Shown here: in pieces, positions 1-9,177 of the stretch | Numbering within the stretch: position 1 is the first letter of the stretch | How the letters are laid out: every line of letters begins with the position of its first letter | Assembly: GCA_902534675.1 (NCBI GenBank) | Contig: CACAQQ010000003.1 | Location: 1 to 48,969, forward strand | Origin: an uncultured Prochlorococcus sp. | GTDB lineage: Bacteria; Cyanobacteriota; Cyanobacteriia; PCC-6307; Cyanobiaceae | Direction: 5' to 3' | DNA: 48,969 nucleotides | Notes under the pieces: model-generated | Told to the model about the DNA's origin: nothing | The model's database searches: none | Seen by the model: only the letters and a program-made list of their open reading frames with translations | Made by a program: the position numbers and the translations under genes

Positions 1-746
1 TAATTGTAGATGTAGAAAATTATTCTCAACTAAAAACATTTTCTTTAGTAATTAAAAAATTAATTAAACAAAAAAAATTCCTTTTTCGAACAGCAGCAAG
101 TTTTATAAGTTCAATTTCTGAGAAAAAAAGTGTCTCTCAGAGTGAAATATTTTTCTCTGATTTAAGAATAAGAAATAAAGAAAACAGTTTTCTTCCAGGA
201 CTAATAATTGTTGGATCTTATGTAGAACTTTCAACAATACAATTGAATAATTTATTAGAGATAAGTAATTGCGATCCCGTTGAGTTAGATGTTTTTGAAT
301 TCTTTAAAATTACTTCATCTGATAATAATAAGAAGCGAAGGAATTTGTTTAAAAAAAAATTTTTGAAAGAAATTAGATTTTCTTTTGAGAAAGGAAAAAC
401 TCCTGTACTATTTACTTCGAGAAAATTTATGTCCTTAGATTCTTCTGAACTATTTAATTTTTATAATTTACTTGCTTGTTTTATTGCTGAATTAGTCGCA
501 GATTTGAAGTATGAAATAGGATATTTAATTTCAAAAGGTGGAATAACAACAAATTTGATTCTAAGCAATGGACTTAATGCAGATTATGTTTATCTTGAGG
601 GACAGATTTTAACAGGCATTTCAGTGGTGACTTATAACTTAAAAAATAACGAAAAACTTCCTATTGTTACTCATCCTGGAAACATTGGCACTAAAGATTC
701 ACTAGTTAATATTTGGAAAGTTTTTGAAAATAAAAATAATTTTTAA
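1..746 (+). CDS. DUF1537 / four-carbon acid sugar kinase-like protein, 3' part
   Basis: The reading frame is open from the first full codon at position 3 to the stop at 746, so the gene begins before the window and only about the last 247 codons are present. The C-terminus has the pattern of the nucleotide-binding domain of the DUF1537 (OtnK-like) family: a SKGGITTNLIL segment, where the family has a glycine-rich S-G-G-x-T-x stretch, and a late HPGNIG segment matching the family's PGN(F/I)G. Known members phosphorylate four-carbon sugar acids, but the substrate here cannot be read from sequence. The gene converges on icd with a 2-nt gap. An ATG at 243 lies inside the domain and is not the real start. 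The family call is fairly confident; the function is not. Confidence 0.7.
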   Translation, partial: IVDVENYSQLKTFSLVIKKLIKQKKFLFRTAASFISSISEKKSVSQSEIFFSDLRIRNKENSFLPGLIIVGSYVELSTIQLNNLLEISNCDPVELDVFEFFKITSSDNNKKRRNLFKKKFLKEIRFSFEKGKTPVLFTSRKFMSLDSSELFNFYNLLACFIAELVADLKYEIGYLISKGGITTNLILSNGLNADYVYLEGQILTGISVVTYNLKNNEKLPIVTHPGNIGTKDSLVNIWKVFENKNNF

Positions 747-748
747 AA

Positions 749-2173
749 TTAGAAATTTGAGATAATTTCTTCAGCAAAACTGCTGCAGGATAAGGGTTCT
801 ACTTTTGGTTCCATTAAGCGTGCTAGATCATAGGTAACTTTTTTTTGCTCTATTGCCTTACTTAAGCCATTAGTAATTAACTTAGCTGCTTCATCCCAAC
901 CAAAATATTCAAGCATCATTACACCACTAAGAATTACTGAGCCTGGATTAATCTTGTTTAAGCCTGCATGTTTTGGAGCGGTGCCGTGCGTAGCTTCGAA
1001 AATTGCTGCACTATCACCAATATTTGCACCAGGAGCCATACCTAGGCCTCCAACTATTGCCGCTGCAGCATCAGAAACATAATCACCATTCAAATTTAAT
1101 GTTGCAAGAATCGAATATTCTTGAGGTCTGGTTTGAATTTGTTGAAATATACTATCAGCTATCCGATCATCTACAAGAATTAGTTCTTGCCATTTCCCCT
1201 CTCCATGGGAATGTGATATGGAGGTAATAACTTCTTTAATTTCTTCGCAGATAAATGCTTTTTTATTATTAGTAAGCTTGTCAAAACCTGGTTCTATTTT
1301 CCTAGCATTATTTTCAATCGTAATTTCTGGATTTTTCTGAATATTATCTAAAATCCAACTTTCTCTTTCTGTAATGCAGTCTTCTCTAAATTCATTTACT
1401 GCTAATTCATATCCCCAATCTCTAAAAGCACCTTCTGTATATTTCATTATATTGCCTTTATGAACAAGGGTCACATGCCTTTTGTCTCCTGATAATCTTT
1501 TTGCATGTTCAATAGCCTTTCTTATGTGCCTTTGGCTACCTGATTTGCTAACTGGTTTTATTCCTATTCCAGATCCCTCTGGTATTGACCTATTTTTTAA
1601 ATTTTTACTATTTGGTATAACAACATTATTTAAGTGATTAATTAATTCAAGACAATTATGATCTTCGGCTTCCCATTCAATTCCCATGTAGATGTCCTCA
1701 GTATTTTCCCTGTAAACGATAACGTCTAAATTTTGTGGGTTTTTGTGAGGGCTTGGAGTTCCTGAATAATATCTACACGGTCTTACACAGCTATATAAAT
1801 CAAATATTTGCCTTAAAGCAACGTTAAGAGATCTAATGCCTCCCCCGATGGGAGTTGTTAAAGGACCTTTGATGGCTACACCGAAGTATCTAATTGCATC
1901 AATAGTGTCTTGAGGGAGATAGTTATATGTTCCATAAATTTCACAAGCTTCATCTCCTGCATAAACTTTAAACCAATTAATTTTTCTTTCATCTCCATAA
2001 CTTTTTTTAATCGCTGCATCAAGAACCATTTGAGTTGCTGGCCATATATCAACTCCAGTTCCATCACCCCTTATAAACGGGACAATTGGATTATTAGGAA
2101 CATTAGGCTTGCCTTGATTAAAAGTTATTATCTCGCCTTCATTAGGTAAATTTAATTTTTCAAATTTTGGCAT
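749..2173 (-). CDS. icd: NADP-dependent isocitrate dehydrogenase
   Basis: Converts isocitrate to 2-oxoglutarate and CO2 with NADP in the cytoplasm. In cyanobacteria this makes the carbon skeleton for ammonia assimilation. The 474-residue product has the substrate loop GGGIRSLNVALRQ (serine near residue 115), the YRENTEDIYMGIEW segment, VHKGNIMKYTEG with its conserved lysine, and the cofactor motif ATHGTAPKHAG. It is about 60 residues longer than the E. coli enzyme, and the extra length sits mostly between residues 260 and 320, as I would expect for the longer cyanobacterial form. The ATG at 2173 gives a normal N-terminus. Cyanobacterial icd is often NtcA-controlled, but I found no GTA-N8-TAC site in the 211-nt upstream gap. 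Confidence 0.96.
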   Translation of the reverse strand: MPKFEKLNLPNEGEIITFNQGKPNVPNNPIVPFIRGDGTGVDIWPATQMVLDAAIKKSYGDERKINWFKVYAGDEACEIYGTYNYLPQDTIDAIRYFGVAIKGPLTTPIGGGIRSLNVALRQIFDLYSCVRPCRYYSGTPSPHKNPQNLDVIVYRENTEDIYMGIEWEAEDHNCLELINHLNNVVIPNSKNLKNRSIPEGSGIGIKPVSKSGSQRHIRKAIEHAKRLSGDKRHVTLVHKGNIMKYTEGAFRDWGYELAVNEFREDCITERESWILDNIQKNPEITIENNARKIEPGFDKLTNNKKAFICEEIKEVITSISHSHGEGKWQELILVDDRIADSIFQQIQTRPQEYSILATLNLNGDYVSDAAAAIVGGLGMAPGANIGDSAAIFEATHGTAPKHAGLNKINPGSVILSGVMMLEYFGWDEAAKLITNGLSKAIEQKKVTYDLARLMEPKVEPLSCSSFAEEIISNF

Positions 2174-2384
2174 AGCATTTAATTAATAACAAAGATAACT
2201 TATGCAAGTTTTTGTATTTTAATTTGCAATGAGTTATTTTCTTTAAAAGCTAGAAATTTATTATTCAAATGTGAATAGAGAATACTTTATTGATCAGCAT
2301 TTCAACATCTTTATTAAAAGAAAGAGTAGTTAATAAGCAAGTTAAAGGAAATTATGTCATTTTCAAAAAAACACTTAGCTATTT

Positions 2385-2816
2385 ATGAATGCGAGTACAA
2401 ATGTAAGTAATGTTGAAATAGCTAATAAAATTGCTTCTACTGCTGCTTTATTTCGTAAATATTTTCCAGATGCCAGCGTAAACTTCAGTCCCTGGGAAAA
2501 TTCAAATATTGAATCCATGCAAGATACTATTGATTTTGCCTTTCATTTCCCTGGCTGGAGTCCTGTTATTGAATGTAGAGCAATACTCTTACAATTAAGA
2601 ATTGAGAATGACAACCATAACAGAGTCCCAAAATTGTTAGGAATAATTATGCGAGGCATGATTGTTCCCTCAGAGAGATGGAGGGTAGCTACTATCGGAG
2701 ACTGGGAAATGACTGGTACTCATTTACCGCAAAAGGAACAGAAAGATAATCTTTTTTTAGTTTGTAAAGAACTTTATAAGTTATTCTCTACAACATCCGC
2801 TGGTAACAAAAATTAG
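2385..2816 (+). CDS. Conserved-looking protein of unknown function
   Basis: A 143-residue soluble protein that I do not recognise as a named family. It has no signal peptide or membrane segment. Aromatic and proline-rich stretches (FSPWENSN, FHFPGWSPVIECRAILLQLRI, ERWRVATIGDWEMTG) look like a folded domain rather than a random frame. Codon use resembles that of the neighbouring genes. It is divergent from icd across 211 nt and lies 57 nt upstream of the heme oxygenase on the same strand, so co-transcription with the bilin genes is possible. The ATG at 2385 is the first in frame after the gap, and there is no clear Shine-Dalgarno site. Confidence 0.75.
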   Translation: MNASTNVSNVEIANKIASTAALFRKYFPDASVNFSPWENSNIESMQDTIDFAFHFPGWSPVIECRAILLQLRIENDNHNRVPKLLGIIMRGMIVPSERWRVATIGDWEMTGTHLPQKEQKDNLFLVCKELYKLFSTTSAGNKN

Positions 2817-2873
2817 CTGTTTTATGTATTTTCCTTGTAGATTAAATACACTTACAAAATCAATTCAAAATAT

Positions 2874-3584
2874 ATGGCAGTCGCTCTTGCAGGACAACTA
2901 AGAGAAGGGACAAAAAAATCCCACACTATGGCAGAAAATACAGGCTTTGTGGCTTGTTTTTTAAAAGGAGTTGTTGAAAAAAAATCTTATAGAAAATTAA
3001 TTAGTGATTTATATTTTGTTTATGAGGCTATGGAAGAAGAAATTGAAAGATTGGTTAATGAGGAACATCCTGTAATAAAACCTATTGGGTTTAAAACATT
3101 ATTTAGGAAAGAAACTCTTGAAAATGATCTTAAATTTTATTTTGGTGATAATTGGAAGCATGAAATTAATATTTCTCAATCAGCAAAAGAATACGTTGAA
3201 AGAATTCGTGAGGTCGCAAAAAATTCACCAGAGTTATTGGTTGGTCATCACTATACCCGCTATATAGGAGATTTGTCTGGTGGTCAAATATTGAAAAGGA
3301 TCGCCAAAAAAGCATTAAATTTGAAGGGAAATGATGGTTTAAATTTTTATGAATTTGAATTAATCTCTGACGAAAAGAAATTCAAGGAAGAATATTCCCT
3401 TACCTTGAATCAACTTCCAATAAATCAAAAGATTGCTGATCAAATTATTGATGAAGCTAATCAAGCTTTTACTTACAATATGAAAATGTTTAAGGAGCTT
3501 GAAGGTAACTTAATTGCTGTTTTAGGCAAGATTGTCTTCAATTATATTACAAAAAAAGTTAGGAAAGGAAGCACTGAATCCTAG
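2874..3584 (+). CDS. ho1: Heme oxygenase (biliverdin-forming)
   Basis: Opens heme to biliverdin IX-alpha, releasing iron and CO, with ferredoxin as reductant; this is the first step of bilin synthesis. The 236-residue product starts [14 protein letters not shown], placing the proximal heme ligand at His17. It carries the distal-helix motif YIGDLSGGQ, which contacts the heme edge. Length and N-terminus match cyanobacterial HO-1. The next gene, pebA, starts 5 nt after its stop and pebB follows directly, so the three form an operon running from heme to phycoerythrobilin. The gene is also called pbsA. Confidence 0.95.
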   Translation: MAVALAGQLREGTKKSHTMAENTGFVACFLKGVVEKKSYRKLISDLYFVYEAMEEEIERLVNEEHPVIKPIGFKTLFRKETLENDLKFYFGDNWKHEINISQSAKEYVERIREVAKNSPELLVGHHYTRYIGDLSGGQILKRIAKKALNLKGNDGLNFYEFELISDEKKFKEEYSLTLNQLPINQKIADQIIDEANQAFTYNMKMFKELEGNLIAVLGKIVFNYITKKVRKGSTES

Positions 3585-3589
3585 TATCT

Positions 3590-4300
3590 ATGTTTGATTC
3601 ATTAGTTGATTTACTTAAAAACAATATTGATGAATTAAATGGTCAAGAAATACAAATATCTAGCGAATTCAAAGAACATCATAATGAAGACTCAAAATAT
3701 ATTATTAAAAATTGGCTTTTTTCATCTCCAGAATACAGAAAGTGGCGAATAACAAGATTAGACGGTGGCAAAAAACTTCAAGTATTTAATACGGTCGCAT
3801 ATCCAAATTTTAAAAGTGAAGTACCTATACTAGGTGCTGATATTTTATGGTTTGGAACTTCTCAAAAGTTATTAGCAATTCTCGATTATCAACCTTTAAT
3901 TCAAGATGATAAGTATCTAGAAAAATATTGTTCAAGTTTAGGTAGTATTAAGAAAAAATATTCTGCATTTGATAATAATAAAATGAAGAATATCTATGAT
4001 TCAAAAAAGTATTTCTCCCCATGGGTCATTATTTGTAGAGGAAATAAATTAAACCTTGATAGAGATTTAAATAATGTATTCCATTCATTTTTAAATAATT
4101 ATTTGAAAATTTATAAATTGAATCCTGTTAATCAATTTTTAAATGCGGAAGAAATAAAGATTAATCAAATTAAATATGATAAGTACAGTTTCGAAAAAGA
4201 CCCTGCTGATAAATTGTTTAAATCTTTTTTTGGAGAAAAATGGACAAAAAAATTTATTAATAAATTTCTTTTTACATTAAATAATGAGATTATCCATTGA
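3590..4300 (+). CDS. pebA: 15,16-dihydrobiliverdin:ferredoxin oxidoreductase PebA
   Basis: Reduces biliverdin at the C15-C16 double bond to 15,16-dihydrobiliverdin using ferredoxin. The 236-residue protein belongs to the ferredoxin-dependent bilin reductase family: it has the [12 protein letters not shown] strand followed by [13 protein letters not shown], the conserved core around the bilin pocket, and a C-terminal [15 protein letters not shown] segment. It lies between ho1 (5 nt upstream) and pebB (starts at the base after its stop). The call as PebA rather than PcyA rests on family resemblance and on the ho1-pebA-pebB order, in which PebA precedes PebB. Confidence 0.92.
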   Translation: MFDSLVDLLKNNIDELNGQEIQISSEFKEHHNEDSKYIIKNWLFSSPEYRKWRITRLDGGKKLQVFNTVAYPNFKSEVPILGADILWFGTSQKLLAILDYQPLIQDDKYLEKYCSSLGSIKKKYSAFDNNKMKNIYDSKKYFSPWVIICRGNKLNLDRDLNNVFHSFLNNYLKIYKLNPVNQFLNAEEIKINQIKYDKYSFEKDPADKLFKSFFGEKWTKKFINKFLFTLNNEIIH

Positions 4301-5062
4301 ATGTTAATACAAGATACTATTTTTTATAGAGAAGATTGGAGATGGTATAATTTTCTAAAATATTTAATTAATAATTTAAGTAAACATAATTGTTCAGAAA
4401 AAATATTACCCATTGAATATTCTTATAAAGATTCAACTTATGGTTCAAAAAAATCAAAAAAAAATGTGTATCTTTCTACTTGGGCCGTAACGCATAAAAA
4501 AAGAATTCAATTTGCAAGAGCAGTTTGTATTAATAGTCCAAATTATTCTGTTTTAAATTTTTTAATCATACCAAATACTATTTATAACGTCCCATTTTTT
4601 GGAGTAGATTTCGTTTCTCTACCTAATAGTCATTTATTAGTATTAGATTTCCAGCCTTCATTAAAAATAAAAAATCAATATGATAATGAGTTAGTTGAAA
4701 AACTTATTAAACTCAAAAATAGTTGTCATTCATCACTCCCATTTGCTGAAAAAATGTCTGCAGATGTAGCTAGATTTTTTTCTCCAGGGGTAATCTGGTC
4801 AAAATTACCAAAAGAAGAAAGGAGTGATTTTTTAATTGCTAATAAGCTTTATACTTCATTTAAGGAATATCTAACTTTGTATTTGGAAATTCTTTTCAAA
4901 AGCAGGGAAGCTGATATGGATCTGCAAAAAGAATTAATAATTGGTCAAAATAATTATTTAAAATATAGAAGAGATAACGATCCAGCAAGGCCAATGTTAT
5001 CGAGTTTGTTTGGAAGAGAATTTACTGAATCTTTAATTAAAGAAGTTTTATTTACTACTTAA
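4301..5062 (+). CDS. pebB: Phycoerythrobilin:ferredoxin oxidoreductase PebB
   Basis: Takes 15,16-dihydrobiliverdin from PebA and reduces the A-ring diene system to 3Z-phycoerythrobilin; the intermediate is known to be channelled between the two enzymes. The 253-residue product is a bilin reductase paralogue of PebA, with [12 protein letters not shown] followed by [11 protein letters not shown] and a terminal [15 protein letters not shown] block. The N-terminal [13 protein letters not shown] is in the style of PebB. Its ATG follows the pebA stop with no gap, so translational coupling is likely. In an organism without full phycobilisomes the product would serve a residual phycoerythrin or another bilin-binding protein; neither is in this window. 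Confidence 0.92.
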   Translation: MLIQDTIFYREDWRWYNFLKYLINNLSKHNCSEKILPIEYSYKDSTYGSKKSKKNVYLSTWAVTHKKRIQFARAVCINSPNYSVLNFLIIPNTIYNVPFFGVDFVSLPNSHLLVLDFQPSLKIKNQYDNELVEKLIKLKNSCHSSLPFAEKMSADVARFFSPGVIWSKLPKEERSDFLIANKLYTSFKEYLTLYLEILFKSREADMDLQKELIIGQNNYLKYRRDNDPARPMLSSLFGREFTESLIKEVLFTT

Positions 5063-5094
5063 AAGTCTTATAATAAATCAAATTTTGAAATCAT

Positions 5095-5568
5095 ATGAAA
5101 AAAATTTCTGTTCTTTTTGTATGTTTAGGAAATATTTGTAGGTCTCCTGCTGCAGAAGCTATTTTTATAAATCTACTTGCAAAGAAGGGATTAACCGATG
5201 GCTTTGTTGTAGATTCTGCTGGAACTGGGAGTTGGCATATTGGAAGAAAAGCAGACTCTAGAATGAGAATTGCGGCAGAAAGAAGAGATATAAATATTTT
5301 AAGTAGGGCTCGTCAAATTACTAGCAAAGATTTTGAAAAATTTAACTATATTCTTGCTATGGACAACTCAAATTTTAAAAATATTCAAGATCTTAAAAAT
5401 ACAGCATCTTCAACTGATTTTGCATCAATTATAAAAATACAAAATTTTAGATCCGTTTTTAATGAGCAAGAAGTTCCTGACCCATATTTCGGAGGTGATG
5501 AGGGCTTTGATTATGTCCTTGATATTTTAGAGGACTCTGTAAGCGGCTTCTTGGAAAGTATTTCTTGA
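5095..5568 (+). CDS. Low-molecular-weight protein-tyrosine phosphatase
   Basis: Hydrolyses phosphotyrosine or small acyl and aryl phosphates by a cysteine-phosphate intermediate. The 157-residue product has the P-loop near its N-terminus: C10-LGNIC-R16-S, the CX5R(S/T) signature. The general acid is Asp129 in VPDPYFGG. Both are intact, so it should be active. The substrate is unknown; in bacteria the family often acts beside tyrosine kinases of polysaccharide export, none of which is nearby. It follows pebB by 32 nt on the same strand and converges on panC-cmk with a 2-nt gap. Confidence 0.92.
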   Translation: MKKISVLFVCLGNICRSPAAEAIFINLLAKKGLTDGFVVDSAGTGSWHIGRKADSRMRIAAERRDINILSRARQITSKDFEKFNYILAMDNSNFKNIQDLKNTASSTDFASIIKIQNFRSVFNEQEVPDPYFGGDEGFDYVLDILEDSVSGFLESIS

Positions 5569-5570
5569 AT

Positions 5571-7103
5571 TTACTGGATATGAGTCTCTTTAGGAATCTT
5601 GTCATTATAAAGATCAATTATTTTATCTACTACCTCATTAATTGAATTTCCATCTGTAATAATTTCTATTGCGTCATTGGCTTTTATTAGAGGTGAAATT
5701 TCCCTATGAGAATCTTCAAAATCTCTTTTCTTTATAAGTTCCTTTAATTTATGAAGTTCTATTTCTTGTGATTCTTTACTTTTCTTGTCATATTTTCTCC
5801 TTTTTGCCCTTTCATCGATGCTTGCAGTTAAAAATATTTTAAGTTCTGCATAAGGAAAAACAGTAGTTCCTATATCTCTTCCCTCAGCTACAAGTCCTCC
5901 AGATTCACCAATTTTTCTTTGTTCATCTACTAAGAATTTTCTTACTTCTTTAATTGAGGCAATTTTAGAAACTATTGAACTTATCTTTTGCGACCTAATT
6001 TCTTCAGTAACGCAGTAATTATTAATAAAAACATCCTGATGTGAATTTTCATTTGACTTGAACACAATAGAAATATTTTCAAGAATATTCCGTAATCTTT
6101 TTTCTTTTTTAAAATCAATATTTTCTTTAATTAAGAGCCAACTCAATGCTCTATACATTGCACCAGTATCTAAATATAAAAGTTTCAGTTTCTTCGCTAT
6201 TAACTTTGTTACCGTACTTTTGCCTGACCCTGCCGGGCCATCTATTGCAATAATCGGCCTTCTTTTCATAAGAAAAACGTGATCAATTAATCTTGTCTCT
6301 CCACATTTTATCGCACCAGCAAGTATCGAAATATTATCCTCAACTTTTGCTTGTTGTAAAGTATAAGGGTGTAAATGTTCTAAATATTCAATTGAAATTT
6401 TTTTTGCTGACAGCTTTTTTATTATTTCTTTTAAACTAATTTTTTTCTCTTTTTGAAAATGTTTTTTTGCTACTAATAACTCATTTGAAAAAAATCTAAT
6501 TAATTTTCTTTCGTTTTTTGATAAATGTACATTACGAGAACTTAAAGGAATTCCATCAAAATCTCTTTGTGTAGGAATAGATTTAATAGCTACATTTAAT
6601 TTATTTGTTAGGACAAGATTTTTTAAAATTAAAAGTTGTTGCCAATCTTTTTCTCCTAAGTAAAGATTTTTTGGCTTGATGAGATTAAGTAGTCTATAAA
6701 TAACTGTACAAACTCCATCGAAATGTCCAATTCGATTTAATGCACATAATGCAGAAGATAATTCTTTGGAAGCTTTAAGAAATTTAATATTTTTATTGTT
6801 CGGTGGAAACATATCTTCATTACTTGGGATAAACATGGCATCTGCGCCATTTGCAAAGGAGAATTTAATATCATTTTCAATTGTTTTAGGGTAATTCTCT
6901 AAATCTAACTTGTTATCAAATTGCAGTGGATTAATAAAAATACTCACTAAATTAACATTAGAGTTTTCATTTTTTGCGGTTGATATAAGTTTTATATGTC
7001 CATTATGAAGATTACCCATTGTTGGAATGAAGTTGATTTCACTATTTATATTTTTCCTCCAATTTTTCATGTCTTCAATTGTCCTTATGATGACTTTCTT
7101 CAC
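5571..7103 (-). CDS. panC/cmk: Bifunctional pantothenate synthetase / cytidylate kinase
   Basis: A fusion typical of cyanobacteria. The N-terminal half (PanC) joins pantoate and beta-alanine with ATP: it has IPTMGNLHNGHIKL with the HxGH-type nucleotide motif, and GIPLSSRN as the second ATP motif. The C-terminal half (CMP kinase) begins PIIAIDGPAGSGKST, a Walker A loop, followed by YLDTGAMYRALSW and AEGRDIGTTVFP. The frame can be extended to an ATG at 7190, but I prefer the GTG at 7103: the protein then starts just before VIIRT, where PanC proteins normally begin, and a 96-nt gap to divergent purM remains for promoters. From 7103 the product is 510 residues. Confidence 0.93.
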   Translation of the reverse strand: MKKVIIRTIEDMKNWRKNINSEINFIPTMGNLHNGHIKLISTAKNENSNVNLVSIFINPLQFDNKLDLENYPKTIENDIKFSFANGADAMFIPSNEDMFPPNNKNIKFLKASKELSSALCALNRIGHFDGVCTVIYRLLNLIKPKNLYLGEKDWQQLLILKNLVLTNKLNVAIKSIPTQRDFDGIPLSSRNVHLSKNERKLIRFFSNELLVAKKHFQKEKKISLKEIIKKLSAKKISIEYLEHLHPYTLQQAKVEDNISILAGAIKCGETRLIDHVFLMKRRPIIAIDGPAGSGKSTVTKLIAKKLKLLYLDTGAMYRALSWLLIKENIDFKKEKRLRNILENISIVFKSNENSHQDVFINNYCVTEEIRSQKISSIVSKIASIKEVRKFLVDEQRKIGESGGLVAEGRDIGTTVFPYAELKIFLTASIDERAKRRKYDKKSKESQEIELHKLKELIKKRDFEDSHREISPLIKANDAIEIITDGNSINEVVDKIIDLYNDKIPKETHIQ

Positions 7104-7199
7104 TTTGTTTTTAAAAAATAAATCTATTTGATAAATAATTACTGGACAAACGTAATCTTCAGAGGAATATCTATATAGAAAGTCTATCATTTTTATTTC

Positions 7200-8243
7200 A
7201 TGGATTACAAAACATCAGGTGTTGATATAGAAGCTGGGCGAGAATTTGTTTCCGAAATTAAACTTGCAGTTGAAGGAACTCATACATCTAATGTGATTGA
7301 GGGTATTGGTGGTTTCGGAGGTTTGTTTAGAATTCCTATTGATAGTTTTAAAAAACCAGTTCTTGTTTCAGGAACTGATGGAGTGGGAACAAAATTAGAA
7401 TTAGCTCAAAATAAAAACTTTCACTTTGAGGTTGGTATTGATTTAGTTGCTATGTGCATGAATGATATTATTACTAGCGGTGCAAAACCTTTATTTTTTC
7501 TTGATTATATTGCTACGGGTAAGCTTGATAAGAAACAATTATTGCAGGTTGTTAAGGGTATTTCATATGGCTGCGGAGAAAATAATTGTTCATTGCTCGG
7601 TGGAGAAACTGCTGAAATGCCAGGATTTTATTCAAAAAATAAGTATGATCTTGCAGGATTTTGTGTAGGAATAGTTGACGAAGATAAGCTTATTAATGGT
7701 AAAAAAGTATCTGAGAATGACTTAATAATTGCTTTAAAAAGTAATGGAGTCCATAGTAACGGCTTTAGTTTAGTAAGAAAAATAATTCAAAACAATAATC
7801 AAATAGATAAAGAATTTGAAAATGTTTCTCACTTAAATTTTTATGATGAGTTATTAAAACCCACAAAAATTTACAATAATGTGATAAACCAATTGTTATC
7901 TGAAAATATAGAAATTAAAGCAATGTCACATATTACCGGTGGAGGAATTCCAGAGAATCTACCAAGATGTATTCCTTCTGATTTTATTCCTTATATCAAT
8001 ACCAATTCTTGGGAAATTCCTATTTTATTTAAATTTCTAAAAGAGAAAGGAATGATTCCCGAAAAAGATTTTTGGAATACTTTCAATCTTGGAGTTGGAT
8101 TTTGTTTAATTATTGATAAACAATTCAAGGATGCAATATTAAATATTTGTAAAGATCATGATATAGATAGTTGGGAGATTGGAAAGATAGTTCGAAAAAA
8201 AAATTCAACAATTAGTAAATTTTTGCCTGAAATTTTAACTTAA
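7200..8243 (+). CDS. purM: Phosphoribosylformylglycinamidine cyclo-ligase
   Basis: Closes the imidazole ring of AIR from FGAM with ATP in purine synthesis. The 347-residue product has the AIR-synthase signature regions: VSGTDGVGTKLELA, the DLVAMCMNDI motif, the LLGGETAEMPGFY loop, and SNGVHSNGFSLVR. Length is normal for the family. The ATG at 7200 gives the usual N-terminus MDYKTSGVDIEAG. It is divergent from panC-cmk, and a 135-nt gap follows before the next plus-strand gene. No clear Shine-Dalgarno site precedes it. Confidence 0.97.
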   Translation: MDYKTSGVDIEAGREFVSEIKLAVEGTHTSNVIEGIGGFGGLFRIPIDSFKKPVLVSGTDGVGTKLELAQNKNFHFEVGIDLVAMCMNDIITSGAKPLFFLDYIATGKLDKKQLLQVVKGISYGCGENNCSLLGGETAEMPGFYSKNKYDLAGFCVGIVDEDKLINGKKVSENDLIIALKSNGVHSNGFSLVRKIIQNNNQIDKEFENVSHLNFYDELLKPTKIYNNVINQLLSENIEIKAMSHITGGGIPENLPRCIPSDFIPYINTNSWEIPILFKFLKEKGMIPEKDFWNTFNLGVGFCLIIDKQFKDAILNICKDHDIDSWEIGKIVRKKNSTISKFLPEILT

Positions 8244-8315
8244 AATTTTTTTTCATTTATTTTAAATGAGTTTTAAAAAAAAATTTTTATACACAAATGA
8301 AAAAGTTAAGTGTAA

Positions 8316-8321
8316 TATAAT
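8316..8321 (+). promoter_or_regulatory. Candidate -10 box (TATAAT) upstream of the 8379 gene
   Basis: A perfect TATAAT lies 57 nt before the ATG at 8379, inside the 135-nt gap after purM. No convincing -35 hexamer sits 17 nt upstream. Promoters of low-GC picocyanobacteria often lack one, but AT-rich DNA also gives TATAAT by chance. A weak CCGA/TCGG hairpin (8332-8345) follows downstream. Confidence 0.35.
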
Positions 8322-8378
8322 AAGATCACCGCCGAATTATATCGGAAGTTTAAGTATTAAGATTTAACCTTTTATTCA

Positions 8379-9023
8379 ATGCCTTTTGCAAATAATCAAA
8401 GAATTACACGTAGACGTAGTTCAGCAGGCCCTATACCTCCTAAAAGACCAATAGGTAATAATTCTGAATTTAGCGGTAGACAGGCTCAAGGTCCAAGACC
8501 AACTTTTCTGACACTAAGAGATCATGGTAAAGTTTTTGTCGCTGATTTACCTAATTTGTCTGATGGTCAATTAGCCCATATTAGTAAAGAAGCTAATGAA
8601 GTTTTAAATAGTTTAGAAAAAAGGCTTAGTGATCTTGAAAATGAACCAAATATTAGTAATCCTGAAAACGATACGCTGATAAAAGCCTCTACCAAAAGAG
8701 ATGTCACACTGAGGTTTATTAAATCAATAGAAGAAGAACAAGAACATAGAAAAAATAATCCTGCTTTAAGAGATGCTGCTTCTGAATCATTACCGAGAAC
8801 TTTTCTTGAGGTTGCCAGACATAGATTGCCTGGAGCAACTTTTGATTCATTACTTAGAGAGGCTCTAGAAGCATGTGCAGTTGATGAGACTAATGAAGAA
8901 AATCAAATTATTGATGAGCCCAAAGAAACTGTAAAAATTATGGATATACCGTCTACTAACACAAATGCTCCACTTGTTGTTAGTATCGATTCAAGTAATG
9001 ACTCTGAGAATGGTTCTATTTGA
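8379..9023 (+). CDS. Unknown protein with basic N-terminus and helical core
   Basis: A 214-residue protein of unknown function. Residues 1-35 are rich in Arg, Pro and Gly (QRITRRRSSAGPIPPKRP) and look disordered. Residues 45-150 look alpha-helical and charged, with EANEVLNSLEKRLSDLE as a possible short coiled coil. A conserved-looking block TFLEVARHRLPGATFDSLLREALEAC follows, and the C-terminal 40 residues are acidic and low in complexity. There is no signal peptide or membrane segment. The stop overlaps by 14 nt the start of the small cysteine-motif gene at 9010, so the two are probably translated together. Confidence 0.75.
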   Translation: MPFANNQRITRRRSSAGPIPPKRPIGNNSEFSGRQAQGPRPTFLTLRDHGKVFVADLPNLSDGQLAHISKEANEVLNSLEKRLSDLENEPNISNPENDTLIKASTKRDVTLRFIKSIEEEQEHRKNNPALRDAASESLPRTFLEVARHRLPGATFDSLLREALEACAVDETNEENQIIDEPKETVKIMDIPSTNTNAPLVVSIDSSNDSENGSI

Positions 9024-9177
9024 TACGAAAAAAGAATTAATAAGTTTAAAGGATCAAAATAATTCAGAAATTAATTTTCCTTCAAAGAAAGATGTTATTT
9101 TATGTAATCATTGCAAAAGGACTGCATCAAATGGTGTTAGATGTTTAGGAATGTGTGTAGCAGATAATGATTACTAA
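9010..9177 (+). CDS. Small four-cysteine (zinc-ribbon-like) protein
   Basis: A 55-residue protein starting at the ATG at 9010, inside the end of the preceding gene (14-nt overlap). The frame is open further up to 8965, but that extension lies wholly within the upstream gene and looks like shadow sequence. The C-terminal third holds C32-NH-C35 and C45-LGM-C49, a spacing that could bind one zinc. The function is unknown. Overlap with the Arg/Pro-rich protein upstream suggests the two products act together, which is an inference from arrangement only. Confidence 0.6.
   Translation: MVLFDTKKELISLKDQNNSEINFPSKKDVILCNHCKRTASNGVRCLGMCVADNDY

Noticed and set aside
1003-1227. Open frame on the plus strand antisense to icd
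   Set aside because: It lies wholly inside icd on the other strand, is rich in His, Gln and Leu as expected of a shadow frame, and has no domain signature.
2174-2384. NtcA site upstream of icd
   Set aside because: I looked for GTA-N8-TAC because icd is NtcA-regulated in some cyanobacteria, but found no match in this gap.
2354-2410. Short upstream ORF overlapping the start of the 2385 gene
   Set aside because: Only 18 codons in another frame, with no ribosome-binding site or similarity to support it.
8965-9177. Longer version of the small cysteine protein starting at 8965
   Set aside because: The extra residues are encoded within the upstream gene and are low in complexity; the ATG at 9010 is the simpler start.
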